DNA of 53,719 nucleotides, taken from contig DXDZ01000055.1 in assembly GCA_019115185.1 (NCBI GenBank), forward strand, positions 1-53,719, read 5' to 3'. The stretch is from Candidatus Agathobaculum merdipullorum (GTDB taxonomy: Bacteria > Bacillota > Clostridia > Oscillospirales > Butyricicoccaceae). Below, in pieces: positions 40,826 through 52,586 of the stretch. The notes beneath the pieces were generated by a model that saw only the letters and a program-made list of their open reading frames with translations, did no database searches and was not told the origin of the DNA. Position numbers and translations under genes: made by a program. The first letter of the stretch is position 1. Each line of letters starts with the position of its first letter.

Positions 40826-41692
40826 ATGAATATTCAATGGTATCCCGGCCATATGACAAAAACCCGCCGGCAGATGGCGGAATATATCAAACAGGTGGAC
40901 GCGGTATGTGAGGTTGTGGATGCGCGCATCCCGCAGGTGTCGCGCAATCCGGATATGGACAACATCGCCGCGGGCAAGCCACGATTGATGATCCTCAACC
41001 GGATCGATCTGGCCGACCCGGAAAAAACCGCAGCGTGGGCCAAGCACTTTCGGGCGCAGGGCATGGCGGTCATCGAGACCGACAGCCGCAAGGGGCAGGG
41101 CACACAGGCGTTTGCAAACGCGGTGCGCACGCTGCTTGCGGATAAGATCGCCCAGTGGAACGAGAAAGGGCTGGTCGGTAAGGCGGTGCGCGTGATGGTC
41201 GTCGGCATTCCAAACGTGGGCAAATCGACCTTTATCAACCGCATTCTCGGGCGAAAATCCGCAAAGGCGGCAGATAAGCCGGGCGTGACGCGCGGCAGCC
41301 AGTGGTTCCGCGTGGAGGGCGGTATCGACCTACTCGATACACCGGGCATCCTGTGGCCCAAATTCGATGACGAGCGCGTGGGCATCCTGCTGGCATGCAC
41401 GGGTGCAATCCGCGACGATATTCTGGATGTGGAGACGCTTGGCTGCAAGCTGATGGAACTGCTTGCGGTGCAGGCGCCGCAGGCGATTGCCGAGCGGTAC
41501 GGCGTAACACCGCCGGAAGAGAGCGATTTTCCGGGCTATGAGATGCTCGAACAGGCCGGACGGCGGCGCGGTTTTCTGCTGCGCGGCGGCGAGATCGACA
41601 CCGAACGCATGGCGCGCATCCTGCTCGACGAATTCCGCGGCGGTGTGCTGGGACGCATCACGCTGGAAACGCCGGAGGATTACGTGCAATGA
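40826..41692 (+). CDS. rbgA: Ribosome biogenesis GTPase RbgA (YlqF)
   Basis: Circularly permuted GTPase needed for late 50S assembly. The 288-residue product carries its motifs in permuted order: G4-like LNRIDLAD comes first (about 57-64), then G1 [14 protein letters not shown] (about 128-141), G2/G3 DTPGILWP, and a C-terminal ANTAR-like helical domain. N-terminal [15 protein letters not shown] is diagnostic. It overlaps rnhB by 4 nt (ATGA). Confidence 0.97.
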   Translation: MNIQWYPGHMTKTRRQMAEYIKQVDAVCEVVDARIPQVSRNPDMDNIAAGKPRLMILNRIDLADPEKTAAWAKHFRAQGMAVIETDSRKGQGTQAFANAVRTLLADKIAQWNEKGLVGKAVRVMVVGIPNVGKSTFINRILGRKSAKAADKPGVTRGSQWFRVEGGIDLLDTPGILWPKFDDERVGILLACTGAIRDDILDVETLGCKLMELLAVQAPQAIAERYGVTPPEESDFPGYEMLEQAGRRRGFLLRGGEIDTERMARILLDEFRGGVLGRITLETPEDYVQ

Positions 41693-42306
41693 CTTGGGAA
41701 TTTGAAGAGAAGGCTTGGAAAGCCGGCTATTCTGCCGTATGCGGCGTGGATGAAGCCGGACGCGGTCCGATTGCCGGGCCGGTGTGCGCGGCGGCGGTTA
41801 TTTTGCCTGCCGGTATTGTCATTGAGGGGCTAAACGACTCCAAAAAGCTCAGCGAGAAAAAGCGCGAGACGCTGTTTGCTGTGATTACCGAGAACGCGAT
41901 CGCGTGGTCGGTGTCGCTGGTGGATGAAAAGACGATCGACGAAATCAACATCTTGCAAGCGACCTACCGCGCTATGCGGCAGGCGGTCGAGGGATTGCCG
42001 CATCCGGCGGATTTTGCCTATGTGGACGGGAACCGTTTGGAGGGGCTGTCTTTGCCGCATGAATGCGTGGTGTCGGGTGACGCGCGCATTCCGAGTGTTG
42101 CGGCGGCGTCCATTGTCGCCAAAGTGACGCGAGACCGGCTGATGCGGAATTTTGCCGAACGGTATCCGGTTTATGGATTTGAAAAACATAAGGGTTACGA
42201 GACACGCGCCCACGATGCGGCGCTGCTCGAACACGGGCCGTGTGCCATTCATCGGCACACGTTTCTCAAGAAGTTCTACGAAAAGCATCCCGAGGCGCCG
42301 CGATGA
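41689..42306 (+). CDS. rnhB: Ribonuclease HII
   Basis: Degrades RNA in RNA-DNA hybrids and removes misinserted ribonucleotides. The 205-residue product has the catalytic [12 protein letters not shown] motif (Asp21, Glu22), FAYVDGNRL with the third carboxylate and [16 protein letters not shown]. The C-terminal [15 protein letters not shown] block is typical. ATG 41689 overlaps the rbgA stop; its end overlaps the yraN start. Confidence 0.97.
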   Translation: MTWEFEEKAWKAGYSAVCGVDEAGRGPIAGPVCAAAVILPAGIVIEGLNDSKKLSEKKRETLFAVITENAIAWSVSLVDEKTIDEINILQATYRAMRQAVEGLPHPADFAYVDGNRLEGLSLPHECVVSGDARIPSVAAASIVAKVTRDRLMRNFAERYPVYGFEKHKGYETRAHDAALLEHGPCAIHRHTFLKKFYEKHPEAPR

Positions 42307-42653
42307 AAGGCGCATGGGGCGAGCACACAGCGCGCGCCTATCTGGAGCGCGCGGGCTATCGCACGGTGGAAACCAATTTCCGCACCCGATTTGGGGAAAT
42401 CGACATCATTGCCGAGCGTGGGGAATATATTGTGTTCGTCGAGGTCAAGACGCGCAAAAGCGATCGCTTTGCGGCGGCGCGCGAATATGTCACATCCGCA
42501 AAGCAGCGGCGCATCATAGCGACAGCCGAACTGTGGCTGCGGCAGCATCCCACCGCTTTGCAGCCGCGCTTTGATGTAGTGGAGGTGTACGGCGGCGAGG
42601 GAACCACCGATGCGCTGCGCATCAACCATCTGGAAAATGCGTTTGGAGGGTGA
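42303..42653 (+). CDS. yraN: YraN family (UPF0102) putative endonuclease
   Basis: A 116-residue protein with a restriction-endonuclease-like fold. The expected acidic/basic motif is visible as RFGEIDIIAERGEYIVFVEVK (Glu, Asp and Glu-x-Lys). Biochemical role is not settled; the gene nearly always follows rnhB, as here with an ATGA overlap. ATG 42303 is used since the earlier in-frame ATG at 42240 lies in rnhB. Confidence 0.93.
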   Translation: MKGAWGEHTARAYLERAGYRTVETNFRTRFGEIDIIAERGEYIVFVEVKTRKSDRFAAAREYVTSAKQRRIIATAELWLRQHPTALQPRFDVVEVYGGEGTTDALRINHLENAFGG

Positions 42654-42655
42654 GA

Positions 42656-43624
42656 ATGAAGCTGTTTGATCTGCACTGCGACACCCTATATGAATGCTGC
42701 GAGACCGGCAAGCGCCTGCGGGAACACGATCTGCATGTGAACTTTGCAGCGGCGCAGCGTTATACGCACTATGCACAGTTTTTTGCACTGTTTTGTGGCG
42801 CGTATGCGCCGAGTGACGTACAGGCGCACGGACGGGACTGCCTGCTGGATACGCCTGCGGAGGATCGTCTGAACCGTATGCTGCATACGGCAGAACGCGA
42901 GTTTGCCGATAACGCCGACTGGCTGATGTTCTGCCGCTCGGCGGCCGACCTGCAAGCGGCGGCGGACGCGGGCAAGGCGGCGGCGTTTCTGTCCATCGAA
43001 GGGGCGGAACTGCTGCCCGACCGGTCGGATGCGCTCGACTTGGCATATGATGCCGGGGTGCGCCTAATCACCCTCACCTGGAATTATCGCAGCCGCTTCG
43101 GCTGTTCCTCTGCAATCGATCAGCAGGAGGGCTTGACAGACAAAGGCAAACAGCTGGTGCGCGACTGCGCAGAAAAGGGCATCATCGTGGATGTATCCCA
43201 TCTGTCCGAGCGTGGCTTCTGGGATGTGTGCGAGACGATCGATGGGCCGTTTGTCGCGTCGCACAGCGACAGTCGTGCGCTGTGCCGCCATCCACGCAAC
43301 CTGACCGACCGGCAGTTTACCGAGATTGCGCGACGGGGTGGTTTGGTGGGCATCAATCTGTATACGCCTTTTCTGGTGCGGCAGAGTGATTCGGTGATTG
43401 ATGATGCGATCCGACACATCGAGCATTTTCTCGCCATGGGCGGGGAGAAAACCATCGCACTTGGCTGCGACTTTGACGGCTGCGACCAGCTGCCGGCGGG
43501 TATTGACGGACTCAAGGACCTTTATCTGCTGGCCGACCGAATGCTGGCACTCGGATATCATCAGGACGTGATCGACGGCCTGTTTTATAACAATGCATAT
43601 GCGTTTATACAAAAAATGCTGTAA
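42656..43624 (+). CDS. Membrane dipeptidase (peptidase family M19)
   Basis: Zinc dipeptidase that splits dipeptides, possibly including D-residue peptides. The 322-residue product has the metal ligands in order: LHCDTL (HxD) near the start, SIEGAE (Glu), VDVSHLSERG (His) and ASHSDSRAL (His). There is no signal peptide, so it is cytoplasmic despite the family name. ATG 42656 follows GGAGGG; a GTG at 42650 is in frame but poorer. It lies 2 nt behind yraN. Confidence 0.93.
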   Translation: MKLFDLHCDTLYECCETGKRLREHDLHVNFAAAQRYTHYAQFFALFCGAYAPSDVQAHGRDCLLDTPAEDRLNRMLHTAEREFADNADWLMFCRSAADLQAAADAGKAAAFLSIEGAELLPDRSDALDLAYDAGVRLITLTWNYRSRFGCSSAIDQQEGLTDKGKQLVRDCAEKGIIVDVSHLSERGFWDVCETIDGPFVASHSDSRALCRHPRNLTDRQFTEIARRGGLVGINLYTPFLVRQSDSVIDDAIRHIEHFLAMGGEKTIALGCDFDGCDQLPAGIDGLKDLYLLADRMLALGYHQDVIDGLFYNNAYAFIQKML

Positions 43625-43653
43625 TATACCAACAACGGCGGAGGTTTGAATCA

Positions 43654-45147
43654 ATGGAATATGTAAGCACAAGAGACAAAACGCGCAAGGTCTCCGCGGC
43701 CTATGCGATTGCGAACGGCATCGCGCCGGACGGCGGTCTGTATTGTCCGACGGAATTTCCCGCGCTGACGGCGGAAGATTGGCACGCGCTGGCCAATCTG
43801 GACTACAAGGGCCGTTCGGCACGCATTCTCGGCAAATTCCTGACCGATTTTTCGGGCGAGGAGCTGGCACAGTATGCGGCCAAGGCCTATGCGGACCAGA
43901 AATTCGGCGGCAAGGATACGGCACCGGTGGTGGCGCTTGCAGACGGCAAATACATGCTTGAGCTTTGGCACGGCCCGACCTGTGCGTTCAAGGACATGGC
44001 GCTGCAAATGCTGCCGCACCTGCTGACCGCTTCGCTGCGCAAGACCGGCGAGACGCGCACGGCCTGCATTCTGGTGGCGACCTCGGGTGACACCGGCAAG
44101 GCAGCGCTTGACGGCTTTCACGATGTGGAAGGCACCAAGATCATGGTGTATTATCCGGTCGATGGCGTTTCGCCCATGCAGAAACTGCAAATGGTCACGC
44201 AGGAGGGCGCAAACGTCGAGGTCGTTGCCATCCATGGCAACTTTGACGATGCGCAAAGCGCGGTCAAGCGCATCTTTACCGACGAGGAGACCCGCGCAAA
44301 GCTCGACCGTGACGGCATGATGCTGTCCTCGGCCAACTCGATCAACTGGGGCCGTCTTGCACCGCAGATCGCCTATTACGTTTCGGCCTACTGTGACATG
44401 GTGAAGTCCGGCGCGGTTAAGATGGGCGAGAAAATCAACATCTGTGTGCCGACCGGCAACTTCGGCAACATCCTTGCGGCTTACATCGCAAAGCGTATGG
44501 GCCTGCCGGTGAACAAGTTTATCTGCGCGTCCAACCGCAATAACGTTTTGACCGACTTTTTCAAGAACAACGGCACATACGATAAAAACCGCGATTTCTA
44601 TACCACCACTTCTCCCTCAATGGATATCCTGATTTCGTCCAATCTGGAGCGTCTGCTGTTTTTTGCGTCCGACTTTAACGACAAGATGGTCGCGGAGCTG
44701 ATGCAGCGCCTGACGACGGACGGCAGCTATCAGGCGCCGGAGATGGTGTTTGCGAAGATCGCCGCGGACTTTGACGCGGGCTGCTGCGACGATAAGCAGA
44801 CTGCGGAAACCATCCGTGCGCTGTGGGAGAACGAGCATTACCTGTCCGACACGCATACCGCGGTTGCGGTGCGCGTTTACGAAGACTACCGCGCACGCAC
44901 GGGCGACCAGACGCCGACCGTCATTGCGTCTACGGCTTCGCCGTTCAAGTTCTGCCGCTCGGTGATCGAGGCGCTCGGCGGTACGCTGGAGAAGGACGAC
45001 GTAACCCAGCTTGCTGTACTGACCGACCTGACCGGCGTTCCGGCGCCGGCGCCGCTTGCCGCGCTGGCGGACAAGCAGCCACGCTTTGACCGCGTGGTGG
45101 ACAAGTCGGAGATTCTGTCCACGGTTGATCTGCTGAAGGACCTGTAA
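43654..45147 (+). CDS. thrC: Threonine synthase
   Basis: PLP enzyme that turns O-phosphohomoserine into threonine. The 497-residue product has the N-terminal YVSTRDKTRKVS, the PLP-lysine site LWHGPTCAFKDMALQ (Lys in FKD), the phosphate loop LVATSGDTGKAALDG and SSANSINWGRLAPQ. Its length is that of the longer (class II-like) threonine synthases. ATG 43654 follows GGCGGAGG. No thrB or hom lies next to it. Confidence 0.96.
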   Translation: MEYVSTRDKTRKVSAAYAIANGIAPDGGLYCPTEFPALTAEDWHALANLDYKGRSARILGKFLTDFSGEELAQYAAKAYADQKFGGKDTAPVVALADGKYMLELWHGPTCAFKDMALQMLPHLLTASLRKTGETRTACILVATSGDTGKAALDGFHDVEGTKIMVYYPVDGVSPMQKLQMVTQEGANVEVVAIHGNFDDAQSAVKRIFTDEETRAKLDRDGMMLSSANSINWGRLAPQIAYYVSAYCDMVKSGAVKMGEKINICVPTGNFGNILAAYIAKRMGLPVNKFICASNRNNVLTDFFKNNGTYDKNRDFYTTTSPSMDILISSNLERLLFFASDFNDKMVAELMQRLTTDGSYQAPEMVFAKIAADFDAGCCDDKQTAETIRALWENEHYLSDTHTAVAVRVYEDYRARTGDQTPTVIASTASPFKFCRSVIEALGGTLEKDDVTQLAVLTDLTGVPAPAPLAALADKQPRFDRVVDKSEILSTVDLLKDL

Positions 45148-45148
45148 G

Positions 45149-45850
45149 ATGGCACTGTATACGCTGGCCGACCTGCATTTGGCGACGGGCGTGCAAAAGC
45201 CGATGGATATTTTCGGCGGACGATGGCAGGGATATACGGAAAAAATCATCAAAAACTGGAACGCATTGATCAGCCCGGAGGATACGGTCGTACTGGGCGG
45301 AGATATCTCGTGGGGCATCAGCCTTGCCGAAGCACAGGGCGATTTTGCACTGATCGAGTCTCTGCCCGGGCGCAAGCTCATTCTCAAGGGTAATCATGAT
45401 CTGTGGTGGGAGACGGCGACGAAAATGCATCGTTTTTTTGAGGAAAACGGCTTCCATTCCATGGATTTTCTGCACAATAACTGTTTTTTCTACGGAAAGA
45501 CCGCGTTGTGCGGTACGCGCGGCTGGCCGTTTGAAGAGGATTTCTCCGACCCGCACAACGAGAAGATCTTCCGGCGCGAACTGATGCGTCTGGAAGCGTC
45601 CCTCAAGCTGGGTGCGGCGCAGCAGCCGGAGGAAATCATCTGTTTTCTGCATTATCCGCCGCTTTATGCGAATTTTCGCTGTGGGCCGATGATCGAGCTG
45701 ATGCAGCGGTACGGTGTTTCCCGCTGTATTTACGGGCATCTGCATTCCGACAGCCTGCGCTTTGCGGTCGAAGGGATGCGGGACGGCATCGAGTGGCGAC
45801 TGGTTTCGGGCGATCATGTGGATTTTACCCCGGTTTTTTTGAAAAAGTAG
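45149..45850 (+). CDS. Metallophosphoesterase
   Basis: A 233-residue calcineurin-like phosphoesterase. The binuclear metal motifs are complete: LADLHL (DxH), VVLGGDISWG, LKGNHDLWW, FLHYPP and CIYGHLHSDSL. No signal peptide is seen. The start codon lies 1 nt behind the thrC stop, so it is co-translated with thrC. Substrate unknown. Confidence 0.92.
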   Translation: MALYTLADLHLATGVQKPMDIFGGRWQGYTEKIIKNWNALISPEDTVVLGGDISWGISLAEAQGDFALIESLPGRKLILKGNHDLWWETATKMHRFFEENGFHSMDFLHNNCFFYGKTALCGTRGWPFEEDFSDPHNEKIFRRELMRLEASLKLGAAQQPEEIICFLHYPPLYANFRCGPMIELMQRYGVSRCIYGHLHSDSLRFAVEGMRDGIEWRLVSGDHVDFTPVFLKK

Positions 45851-45859
45851 AAAAAAGTA

Positions 45860-45888
45860 TGGAAATCTACCAAATAATCTGGTAAAAT
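45860..45888 (+). promoter_or_regulatory. Weak candidate promoter of tig
   Basis: TGGAAA (45860-45865), 17-nt spacer, TAAAAT (45883-45888). An inverted repeat TACCA-N7-TGGTA at 45868-45884 overlaps the spacer and the first bases of the -10. The -35 is poor, so the call is tentative. Confidence 0.4.
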
Positions 45889-45931
45889 GATTTAGATACA
45901 ATAGAAGTATTCAAGTAAGGAGTTTGGCAAC

Positions 45932-47266
45932 ATGGAACTGAAAAACACGGAAAAGCAGGAGCACAGCGTCGTTGCGCTGACCATCGAGATCACCAAGGCG
46001 GAGTTTGAGGCTGCCAAGGACAAGGCATTCAAGAAGTCCGGTAAGAAGATTACCGTTCCGGGCTTCCGCAAGGGCCATGCCCCCCGCAAGATGATCGAAA
46101 AGCTGTATGGCGAAGGCGTGTTCTTTGAAGAGGCTTTCAATATCATATATCCTGAGGCTATGGAAATGGCCGTTGAGAAGTCCGGCATCAAGCCGGTTGG
46201 CCGTGCGGACGTCGATCTGGGCGATCCGGCGGAAGAGGGCGGCCTGACCATCATCGCCAAGGTTCCGGTTGAGCCGGAAGTTGAGCTGGGCGAGTACAAG
46301 GGCATCGAGGTCGAGAAGGAGACCGTCAAGGTGCTGGCGGCGGACGTTAAGGCGGAACTCAACCGTCTGGCGCAGCGCAACGCACGCACCGAGACTGTTG
46401 ACCGCAAGGCGAAGAAGAACGATACCGTTGATATCGACTTCGAGGGCTTTGTGGACGGCGTAGCCTTTGAGGGCGGCAAGGCAGAGCATCATGCGCTGAC
46501 GCTGGGGTCCGGTTCGTTCATCCCGGGCTTTGAGGATCAGCTGATCGGCTGCAAGGCGGGCGACGAGAAGGACGTTGTTGTCACGTTCCCGGAGGATTAC
46601 CATGCCAAGGAGCTGGCCGGCAAGGAAGCCGTGTTCAAGTGCAAGGTACACAAGGTAGAGGAGACCATCTTGCCCGAGATGGACGACGAGTTTGCAAAGG
46701 ACGTTTCCGAGACCTGCGAGACGCTGGATGACCTGAAGAAGGAGATTTCCGACCGTCTGAAGAAGGAGCGTCAGGAAGAAGCAGATCACGCCTTTGAGGA
46801 AAAGGTGCTTGACGCGATCATCGAAAACATGAAGGCGGACATTCCGCAGGCCATGATCGAGGGCCAGATCGACACCATCGTTCAGGATTTCCGTTACCGT
46901 GTGCAGATGCAGGGCATGACGCTCGAGCAGTACCTGACCATGACCGGCACTGAGATGGGCGCGTTCCGCGCGATGTTCCAGGCGCAGGCAGAGCGTCAGG
47001 TCAAGATTCGTCTGGCGCTGGAGAAGGTTGCAGAACTGGAGAATATCGCAGTTTCCGACAAGGAAATGGAAGACGAATATGCTAAGATGGCGGAGCAGTA
47101 CAAGATGGATGTGGAAAAGGTCAAGGCCATCGTTTCTACTGAGGCGCTGAGCGACGATCTGAAGATTTCCAATGCGTTGGAGTTCGTGAAGAAGCACGCC
47201 AAGGCAAAGAAGGCAACCGCCAAGAAGAAGGCAGAGAGCGAATCTGCTGAGGAGACCGCAGAGTAA
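45932..47266 (+). CDS. tig: Trigger factor
   Basis: Ribosome-bound chaperone and peptidyl-prolyl isomerase that meets new chains at the exit tunnel. The 444-residue product has the N-terminal ribosome-binding domain with GFRKGHAPRKMIEK (the usual motif has Lys where His stands here), a middle FKBP domain (DTVDIDFEGFVDGVAFEGG, about 170-180 on) and a long helical C-terminal arm ending in a Lys/Glu tail. ATG 45932 follows AAGGAG. It is followed by clpP and clpX, the classical order. Confidence 0.97.
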   Translation: MELKNTEKQEHSVVALTIEITKAEFEAAKDKAFKKSGKKITVPGFRKGHAPRKMIEKLYGEGVFFEEAFNIIYPEAMEMAVEKSGIKPVGRADVDLGDPAEEGGLTIIAKVPVEPEVELGEYKGIEVEKETVKVLAADVKAELNRLAQRNARTETVDRKAKKNDTVDIDFEGFVDGVAFEGGKAEHHALTLGSGSFIPGFEDQLIGCKAGDEKDVVVTFPEDYHAKELAGKEAVFKCKVHKVEETILPEMDDEFAKDVSETCETLDDLKKEISDRLKKERQEEADHAFEEKVLDAIIENMKADIPQAMIEGQIDTIVQDFRYRVQMQGMTLEQYLTMTGTEMGAFRAMFQAQAERQVKIRLALEKVAELENIAVSDKEMEDEYAKMAEQYKMDVEKVKAIVSTEALSDDLKISNALEFVKKHAKAKKATAKKKAESESAEETAE

Positions 47267-47297
47267 TCTGTTCTCCGGCGCAAAGCGCAGTAAAACA

Positions 47298-47360
47298 GAA
47301 GCCAGCTGTCTTGCAGCTGGCTTCATAAAAAGCGCGAGCTTTGCCCGCGCTTTTTGTGCA
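47298..47360 (+). terminator. Tandem hairpins after tig
   Basis: Hairpin one is GAAGCCAGCTG/CAGCTGGCTTC (47298-47324). Hairpin two is AAAAAGCGCG/CGCGCTTTTT (47327-47355), with a T-run in its 3' arm, the better terminator. Confidence 0.75.
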
Positions 47361-47366
47361 AGGGCC

Positions 47367-47400
47367 AAAGCCGGTTTTGATCGGAATTGGAACCGGCTTT
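47367..47400 (+). promoter_or_regulatory. Third hairpin ahead of clpP
   Basis: AAAGCCGGTT (47367-47376) pairs perfectly with AACCGGCTTT (47391-47400). It lies 90 nt ahead of clpP, without a T-run. It may be part of a clpP leader; no CtsR heptad repeat (GGTCAAA-type) was noticed. Confidence 0.4.
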
Positions 47401-47490
47401 GTGCGCAATAGCCTTTCCGGCTGCTGCTGGAAAAGGCCTCGCTCGATGAAAACGGTGGTTTTCGTCGAATTCTCGAAAGGAGTTTTCCAA

Positions 47491-48072
47491 GTGAGTTTAG
47501 TCCCAATGGTCATCGAACAGACCGGTCGCGGCGAGCGCTCGTTCGATATTTATTCCCGTCTGCTCAACGACCGCATTGTGATGCTGTGCGAGGAGGTCAA
47601 CGACACGACCGCTTCGCTGGTTGTGGCGCAGCTGTTGTATCTGGAAGCGCAGGACCCCGATAAGGATATTTCCCTGTATATCAACAGCCCGGGCGGTTCG
47701 GTCACGGCAGGTATGGCGATTTACGATACGATGAATTATATCAAGTGCGACGTATCGACCATCTGCATCGGTATGGCGGCATCGATGGGCGCGTTTTTGC
47801 TGTCCTCGGGCGCAAAGGGAAAGCGCTATGCGCTGCCTAATGCAGAGATCATGATTCATCAGCCGTCTGCCGGTACGCAGGGACAGATTACCGATATGGC
47901 CATTCATCTCAAGCGCCTTGAAACCATCAAGAAGCGCATGAACAAGATTTTATCCGAGAATACCGGCAAGCCGATCGATGTCGTCACCGCGGACTGCGAG
48001 CGTGATAACTTCATGACCGCAGAAGAAGCGCTGGAATACGGCCTGATCGACAAGGTATTCGATAAGCATTGA
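47491..48072 (+). CDS. clpP: ATP-dependent Clp protease proteolytic subunit
   Basis: Self-compartmentalising serine peptidase that works with ClpX/ClpC. The 193-residue product has the full triad at canonical positions: Ser98 (AASMGAF), His123 (MIHQP) and Asp172 (ERDNF). The [19 protein letters not shown] block is conserved. The start is GTG 47491, 8 nt behind GAAAGGAG; ATG 47506 is alternative but would cut the N-terminal loop. It precedes clpX by 24 nt. Confidence 0.97.
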   Translation: MSLVPMVIEQTGRGERSFDIYSRLLNDRIVMLCEEVNDTTASLVVAQLLYLEAQDPDKDISLYINSPGGSVTAGMAIYDTMNYIKCDVSTICIGMAASMGAFLLSSGAKGKRYALPNAEIMIHQPSAGTQGQITDMAIHLKRLETIKKRMNKILSENTGKPIDVVTADCERDNFMTAEEALEYGLIDKVFDKH

Positions 48073-48096
48073 TGAAGTGTAGGGTAGAGGTGCCAA

Positions 48097-49413
<1,317 letters not shown>

Positions 49414-49422
49414 AACAATGCA

Positions 49423-49460
49423 AAAACGTGGGGGAACCGCTGGTTTCACCCGCGTTTTTT
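49423..49460 (+). terminator. Intrinsic terminator after clpX
   Basis: AAAACGTGGG/CCCGCGTTTT with an inner GGAACC/GGTTTC stem, followed by TT. It separates clpX from the lon promoter. Confidence 0.75.
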
Positions 49461-49482
49461 GTCATTTGGCGCACGCGGACGC

Positions 49483-49511
49483 TTTACAAACCGCGAAAAA
49501 TATACTATACT
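49483..49511 (+). promoter_or_regulatory. Sigma-A promoter of lon
   Basis: TTTACA at 49483-49488, 17-nt spacer, TATACT at 49506-49511. A second overlapping TATACT starts at 49501 but with too short a spacer. Confidence 0.75.
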
Positions 49512-49551
49512 GACTCTATCTAATTATTTTTCCGCGTGTGAGGAGAGAACT

Positions 49552-51969
49552 ATGATTGAAACAAACGGGGTGGAGATCAAGCGGCTGCCGGTACTGCCGC
49601 TGCGCGGCTTGACCGCCTTTCCCCATATGATTATCCATTTTGACGTTGGGCGCTTGATGTCGATTCGTGCGCTGGAAGCGTCGATGAAAAGCGGCCAGAT
49701 GATTTTTCTGACCGCGCAGCGTGAGCTGAAAACCGATAACCCTTCGCCGGCAGATCTGTATCAAATCGGTACGGTATGCGTCGTGCGGCAGATTTTGCGT
49801 CTGCCGGGCGATAACATTCGGGTGCTGGTCGAGGGTCGTACCCGTGCGCTGGCGCATCAGTTTACCGCGCCGGAGAAGGAAGACGACTGCATTTTTGCCG
49901 AGATCGAGGAGCTGAGCGATTACGTCATCGGTGTGACCGAGCGGCGTGCGCAAGCACTCGTCCGCACCGCGCAGGAGCGCTTTACGGAGTATGCGCAGAA
50001 CGCCGGCCGCGTTTCGCAGGATGTGGAGATGACGGTCACGGAGGGCGGCGAGCCGGGGTGGCTGGCGGACTATATCGCGCAGAATCTGTCGGTCGAGGTC
50101 GAAGCGAAGCAGGAAATTCTGGAGGAACTGAACGTCACACGCCGTTTGGCGATGGTGATTCGGCTTCTGGGCGAGGAAACCGAGATCCTCAAGATTGAGA
50201 ACGAAATTCAGGATGAACTGAAAACCCAGATCGACAAAAATCAGCGGGAATATTATCTGCGTGAGCAGATCAAGGTGATTCAGAGCGAGCTGGGTGAACA
50301 GGATGTTGCGGCGGAGGCGGAAGCCTATCGAAAGCGCGTGCTGGACATGCACTTGCCGCAGGAATGTGAGGACAAGCTCATCCACGAGGTAGATCGTTTC
50401 GCTAAGCTGAGCGGTTCCAGCGCGGAGCAGGGCGTGGTGCGCACCTATCTGGATACCGTGCTGGATTTGCCATGGAACAAGAAGAGCGAGGAGCGACTGG
50501 ATTTGGCCGAGGCGCAGGCGATTCTGGACCGCGACCATTACGGCTTGAAGAAGGTTAAGGAGCGCATCATGGAGTTTCTGGCGGTCAAGACGCTTGCGCC
50601 TGAGCTGCGTGGACAGGTGCTGTGTCTGGTCGGCCCGCCGGGCGTGGGCAAAACCTCGATCGCAAAATCCATCGCAGAGGCGATGGGGCGTAACTATGCC
50701 CGCATGAGTTTGGGCGGCGTGCGGGACGAAGCGGATATCCGTGGTCATCGCAAGACGTATATCGGCGCGATGCCGGGACGCATCATGGATGCACTGCGCC
50801 GCGCGGGCACATCCAATCCTCTGCTTCTGCTCGATGAGATTGACAAAATGGGCAACGATTTCCGGGGCGACCCGGCGGCGGCGATGCTGGAGGTGTTGGA
50901 CACCGAGCAGAATGTTGCGTTCCGCGATCATTATATCGAGTTGCCGTTCGATCTGTCGGATGTGCTGTTCCTGACCACGGCGAACGATTTGTCCACCGTG
51001 CCGCGTCCGCTGCTGGACCGTATGGAAGTCATCGAGCTGTCCTCCTACACCGAGGAGGAAAAGCGGCAGATCGCGTTGCATCATCTGCTGCCTAAGCAGA
51101 TGGAAAAGCATGGTCTGCACAAGGGTCAGCTTGTGATCTCTGAGAAAATGCTGGGACTGGTAATTTCGCGGTACACGCGCGAAGCCGGTGTGCGTCGTTT
51201 GGAGCAGGTGTTGGCGAAGATTTGCCGGAAAGCGGCCAAACACATTGCAGATGGCGGACGTCGTCTGACGGTATCTGAGAAAAATCTGGAAGAACTGCTC
51301 GGCGTTGCGCGATACAAGGACGATGTGGTCACGAAAAAGGACGAGGTCGGTATCGTCAACGGTCTTGCATGGACCAGTGTGGGCGGAGAGATGCTGGAGG
51401 TTGAGGTCGCCGTGGTACCCGGTACGGGAAAGATCGAGGTGACCGGCAATCTGGGCACGGTGATGCAGGAGAGCGCCAAGGCTGCGGTGACTTTTGTTCG
51501 TTCAAAGGCCAATGAGCTTTCCATCGATCCGATGTTCTACAAGGACAACGATCTGCACATCCATTTCCCGGAGGCGGCAATCCCCAAGGATGGCCCTTCG
51601 GCGGGCGTGACCATTACGACGGCATTGGTGTCTGCGCTGACCGAAGCGCCGGTGCGCCATGATGTGGCGATGACCGGCGAGGTGACGCTGCGCGGACGTG
51701 TGCTGCCAATCGGCGGCCTGCGGGAAAAGACGATGGCGGCCTATCGTGCAGGCATTCGCACCGTCGTGATTCCCAAGGATAACGAGTCGGATTTGCAGGA
51801 TATTGAGCCGATTGTACGCGAAAAATTACAGTTCGTTACGGCTGCACACATGGATACCGTGATGGAGACAGCGATCGACTTTACCCGTCGGCCGCACAAG
51901 CGAAAAAAAGCGCCGCATAATCCGGTTGCGCTGCAAACCGATACGGCTACAACGGCGGTGATGCAGTGA
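49552..51969 (+). CDS. lon: ATP-dependent protease Lon (LonA)
   Basis: Soluble AAA+ serine protease for damaged and regulatory proteins. The 805-residue product has an N-terminal LON substrate domain ([20 protein letters not shown]), a helical linker, Walker A GPPGVGKT near residues 361-368 with Walker [11 protein letters not shown], and a C-terminal protease with Ser683 (KDGPSAG) and Lys726 ([10 protein letters not shown]). The ATG at 49552 follows GAGGAGAGA. It ends in a short Ala/Thr-rich tail. It overlaps engB by one codon's worth of bases, so the two genes are coupled. Confidence 0.97.
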   Translation: MIETNGVEIKRLPVLPLRGLTAFPHMIIHFDVGRLMSIRALEASMKSGQMIFLTAQRELKTDNPSPADLYQIGTVCVVRQILRLPGDNIRVLVEGRTRALAHQFTAPEKEDDCIFAEIEELSDYVIGVTERRAQALVRTAQERFTEYAQNAGRVSQDVEMTVTEGGEPGWLADYIAQNLSVEVEAKQEILEELNVTRRLAMVIRLLGEETEILKIENEIQDELKTQIDKNQREYYLREQIKVIQSELGEQDVAAEAEAYRKRVLDMHLPQECEDKLIHEVDRFAKLSGSSAEQGVVRTYLDTVLDLPWNKKSEERLDLAEAQAILDRDHYGLKKVKERIMEFLAVKTLAPELRGQVLCLVGPPGVGKTSIAKSIAEAMGRNYARMSLGGVRDEADIRGHRKTYIGAMPGRIMDALRRAGTSNPLLLLDEIDKMGNDFRGDPAAAMLEVLDTEQNVAFRDHYIELPFDLSDVLFLTTANDLSTVPRPLLDRMEVIELSSYTEEEKRQIALHHLLPKQMEKHGLHKGQLVISEKMLGLVISRYTREAGVRRLEQVLAKICRKAAKHIADGGRRLTVSEKNLEELLGVARYKDDVVTKKDEVGIVNGLAWTSVGGEMLEVEVAVVPGTGKIEVTGNLGTVMQESAKAAVTFVRSKANELSIDPMFYKDNDLHIHFPEAAIPKDGPSAGVTITTALVSALTEAPVRHDVAMTGEVTLRGRVLPIGGLREKTMAAYRAGIRTVVIPKDNESDLQDIEPIVREKLQFVTAAHMDTVMETAIDFTRRPHKRKKAPHNPVALQTDTATTAVMQ

Positions 51970-52586
51970 TGGAGAAGCAAAAACCAGCGGTTAACCTGCA
52001 CAACGTGGAGTTTCTGCGCTCTGCGGTCAAGGAAAGCGATTTTCCGAAGGATGCACTGCCGCAAATCGTCTTTGCAGGCAAATCCAATGTCGGAAAGAGC
52101 TCGGTCATCAATAAGCTGCTCAACCGCAAAAACTTTGCGCGTGTCAGCGCCCAGCCCGGCAAGACCATACACATTAACTATTTTCTGATTGACCGGAAAA
52201 TGTATCTGGTCGATCTGCCAGGCTATGGTTATGCACGTGTATCCAAAGCAGAACAGCAGCGTTGGGGCGCACTGATGGAAGCCTATTTTGCGATGGATCT
52301 GCTGACGCTCGGCGTACAGATCGTGGATATCCGGCATAAACCAACGCGGGATGATATGACCATGGCGGAATGGTTTCGCGCATCTGGAAAACCGTGGGTT
52401 GTGATTGCGAACAAGCTCGATAAAATCAAAAAGAGCCAGTTAGAGGGCAATCTGGCAGAGATTCGGCAGACGCTTTTGCTGCCGGAAGAGGTGCCGGTGA
52501 TTCCGTTCTCGGCCGAAAAGGGAAATGGACGGGATGAAGTGCTTGCAATCATGTTTGACCATGTTGGAAAGGGAGACGTCGAGTGA
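51969..52586 (+). CDS. engB: Ribosome biogenesis GTP-binding protein EngB (YsxC/YihA)
   Basis: Essential GTPase for 50S assembly. The 205-residue product has G1 AGKSNVGKSSVINKLL, G2/G3 DLPGYGYARVSK and G4 NKLDKIK. It usually follows lon, as here, with ATG 51969 overlapping the lon stop; GTG 51966 is an in-frame alternative. Its stop overlaps the next gene. Confidence 0.96.
   Translation: MEKQKPAVNLHNVEFLRSAVKESDFPKDALPQIVFAGKSNVGKSSVINKLLNRKNFARVSAQPGKTIHINYFLIDRKMYLVDLPGYGYARVSKAEQQRWGALMEAYFAMDLLTLGVQIVDIRHKPTRDDMTMAEWFRASGKPWVVIANKLDKIKKSQLEGNLAEIRQTLLLPEEVPVIPFSAEKGNGRDEVLAIMFDHVGKGDVE

Noticed and set aside
47400-47490. CtsR operator ahead of clpP
   Set aside because: No tandem GGTCAAA-type heptads were seen in the interval.
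49516-51243. A 575-codon open frame on the minus strand opposite lon
   Set aside because: Antisense to the complete Lon protease; product composition is not protein-like.
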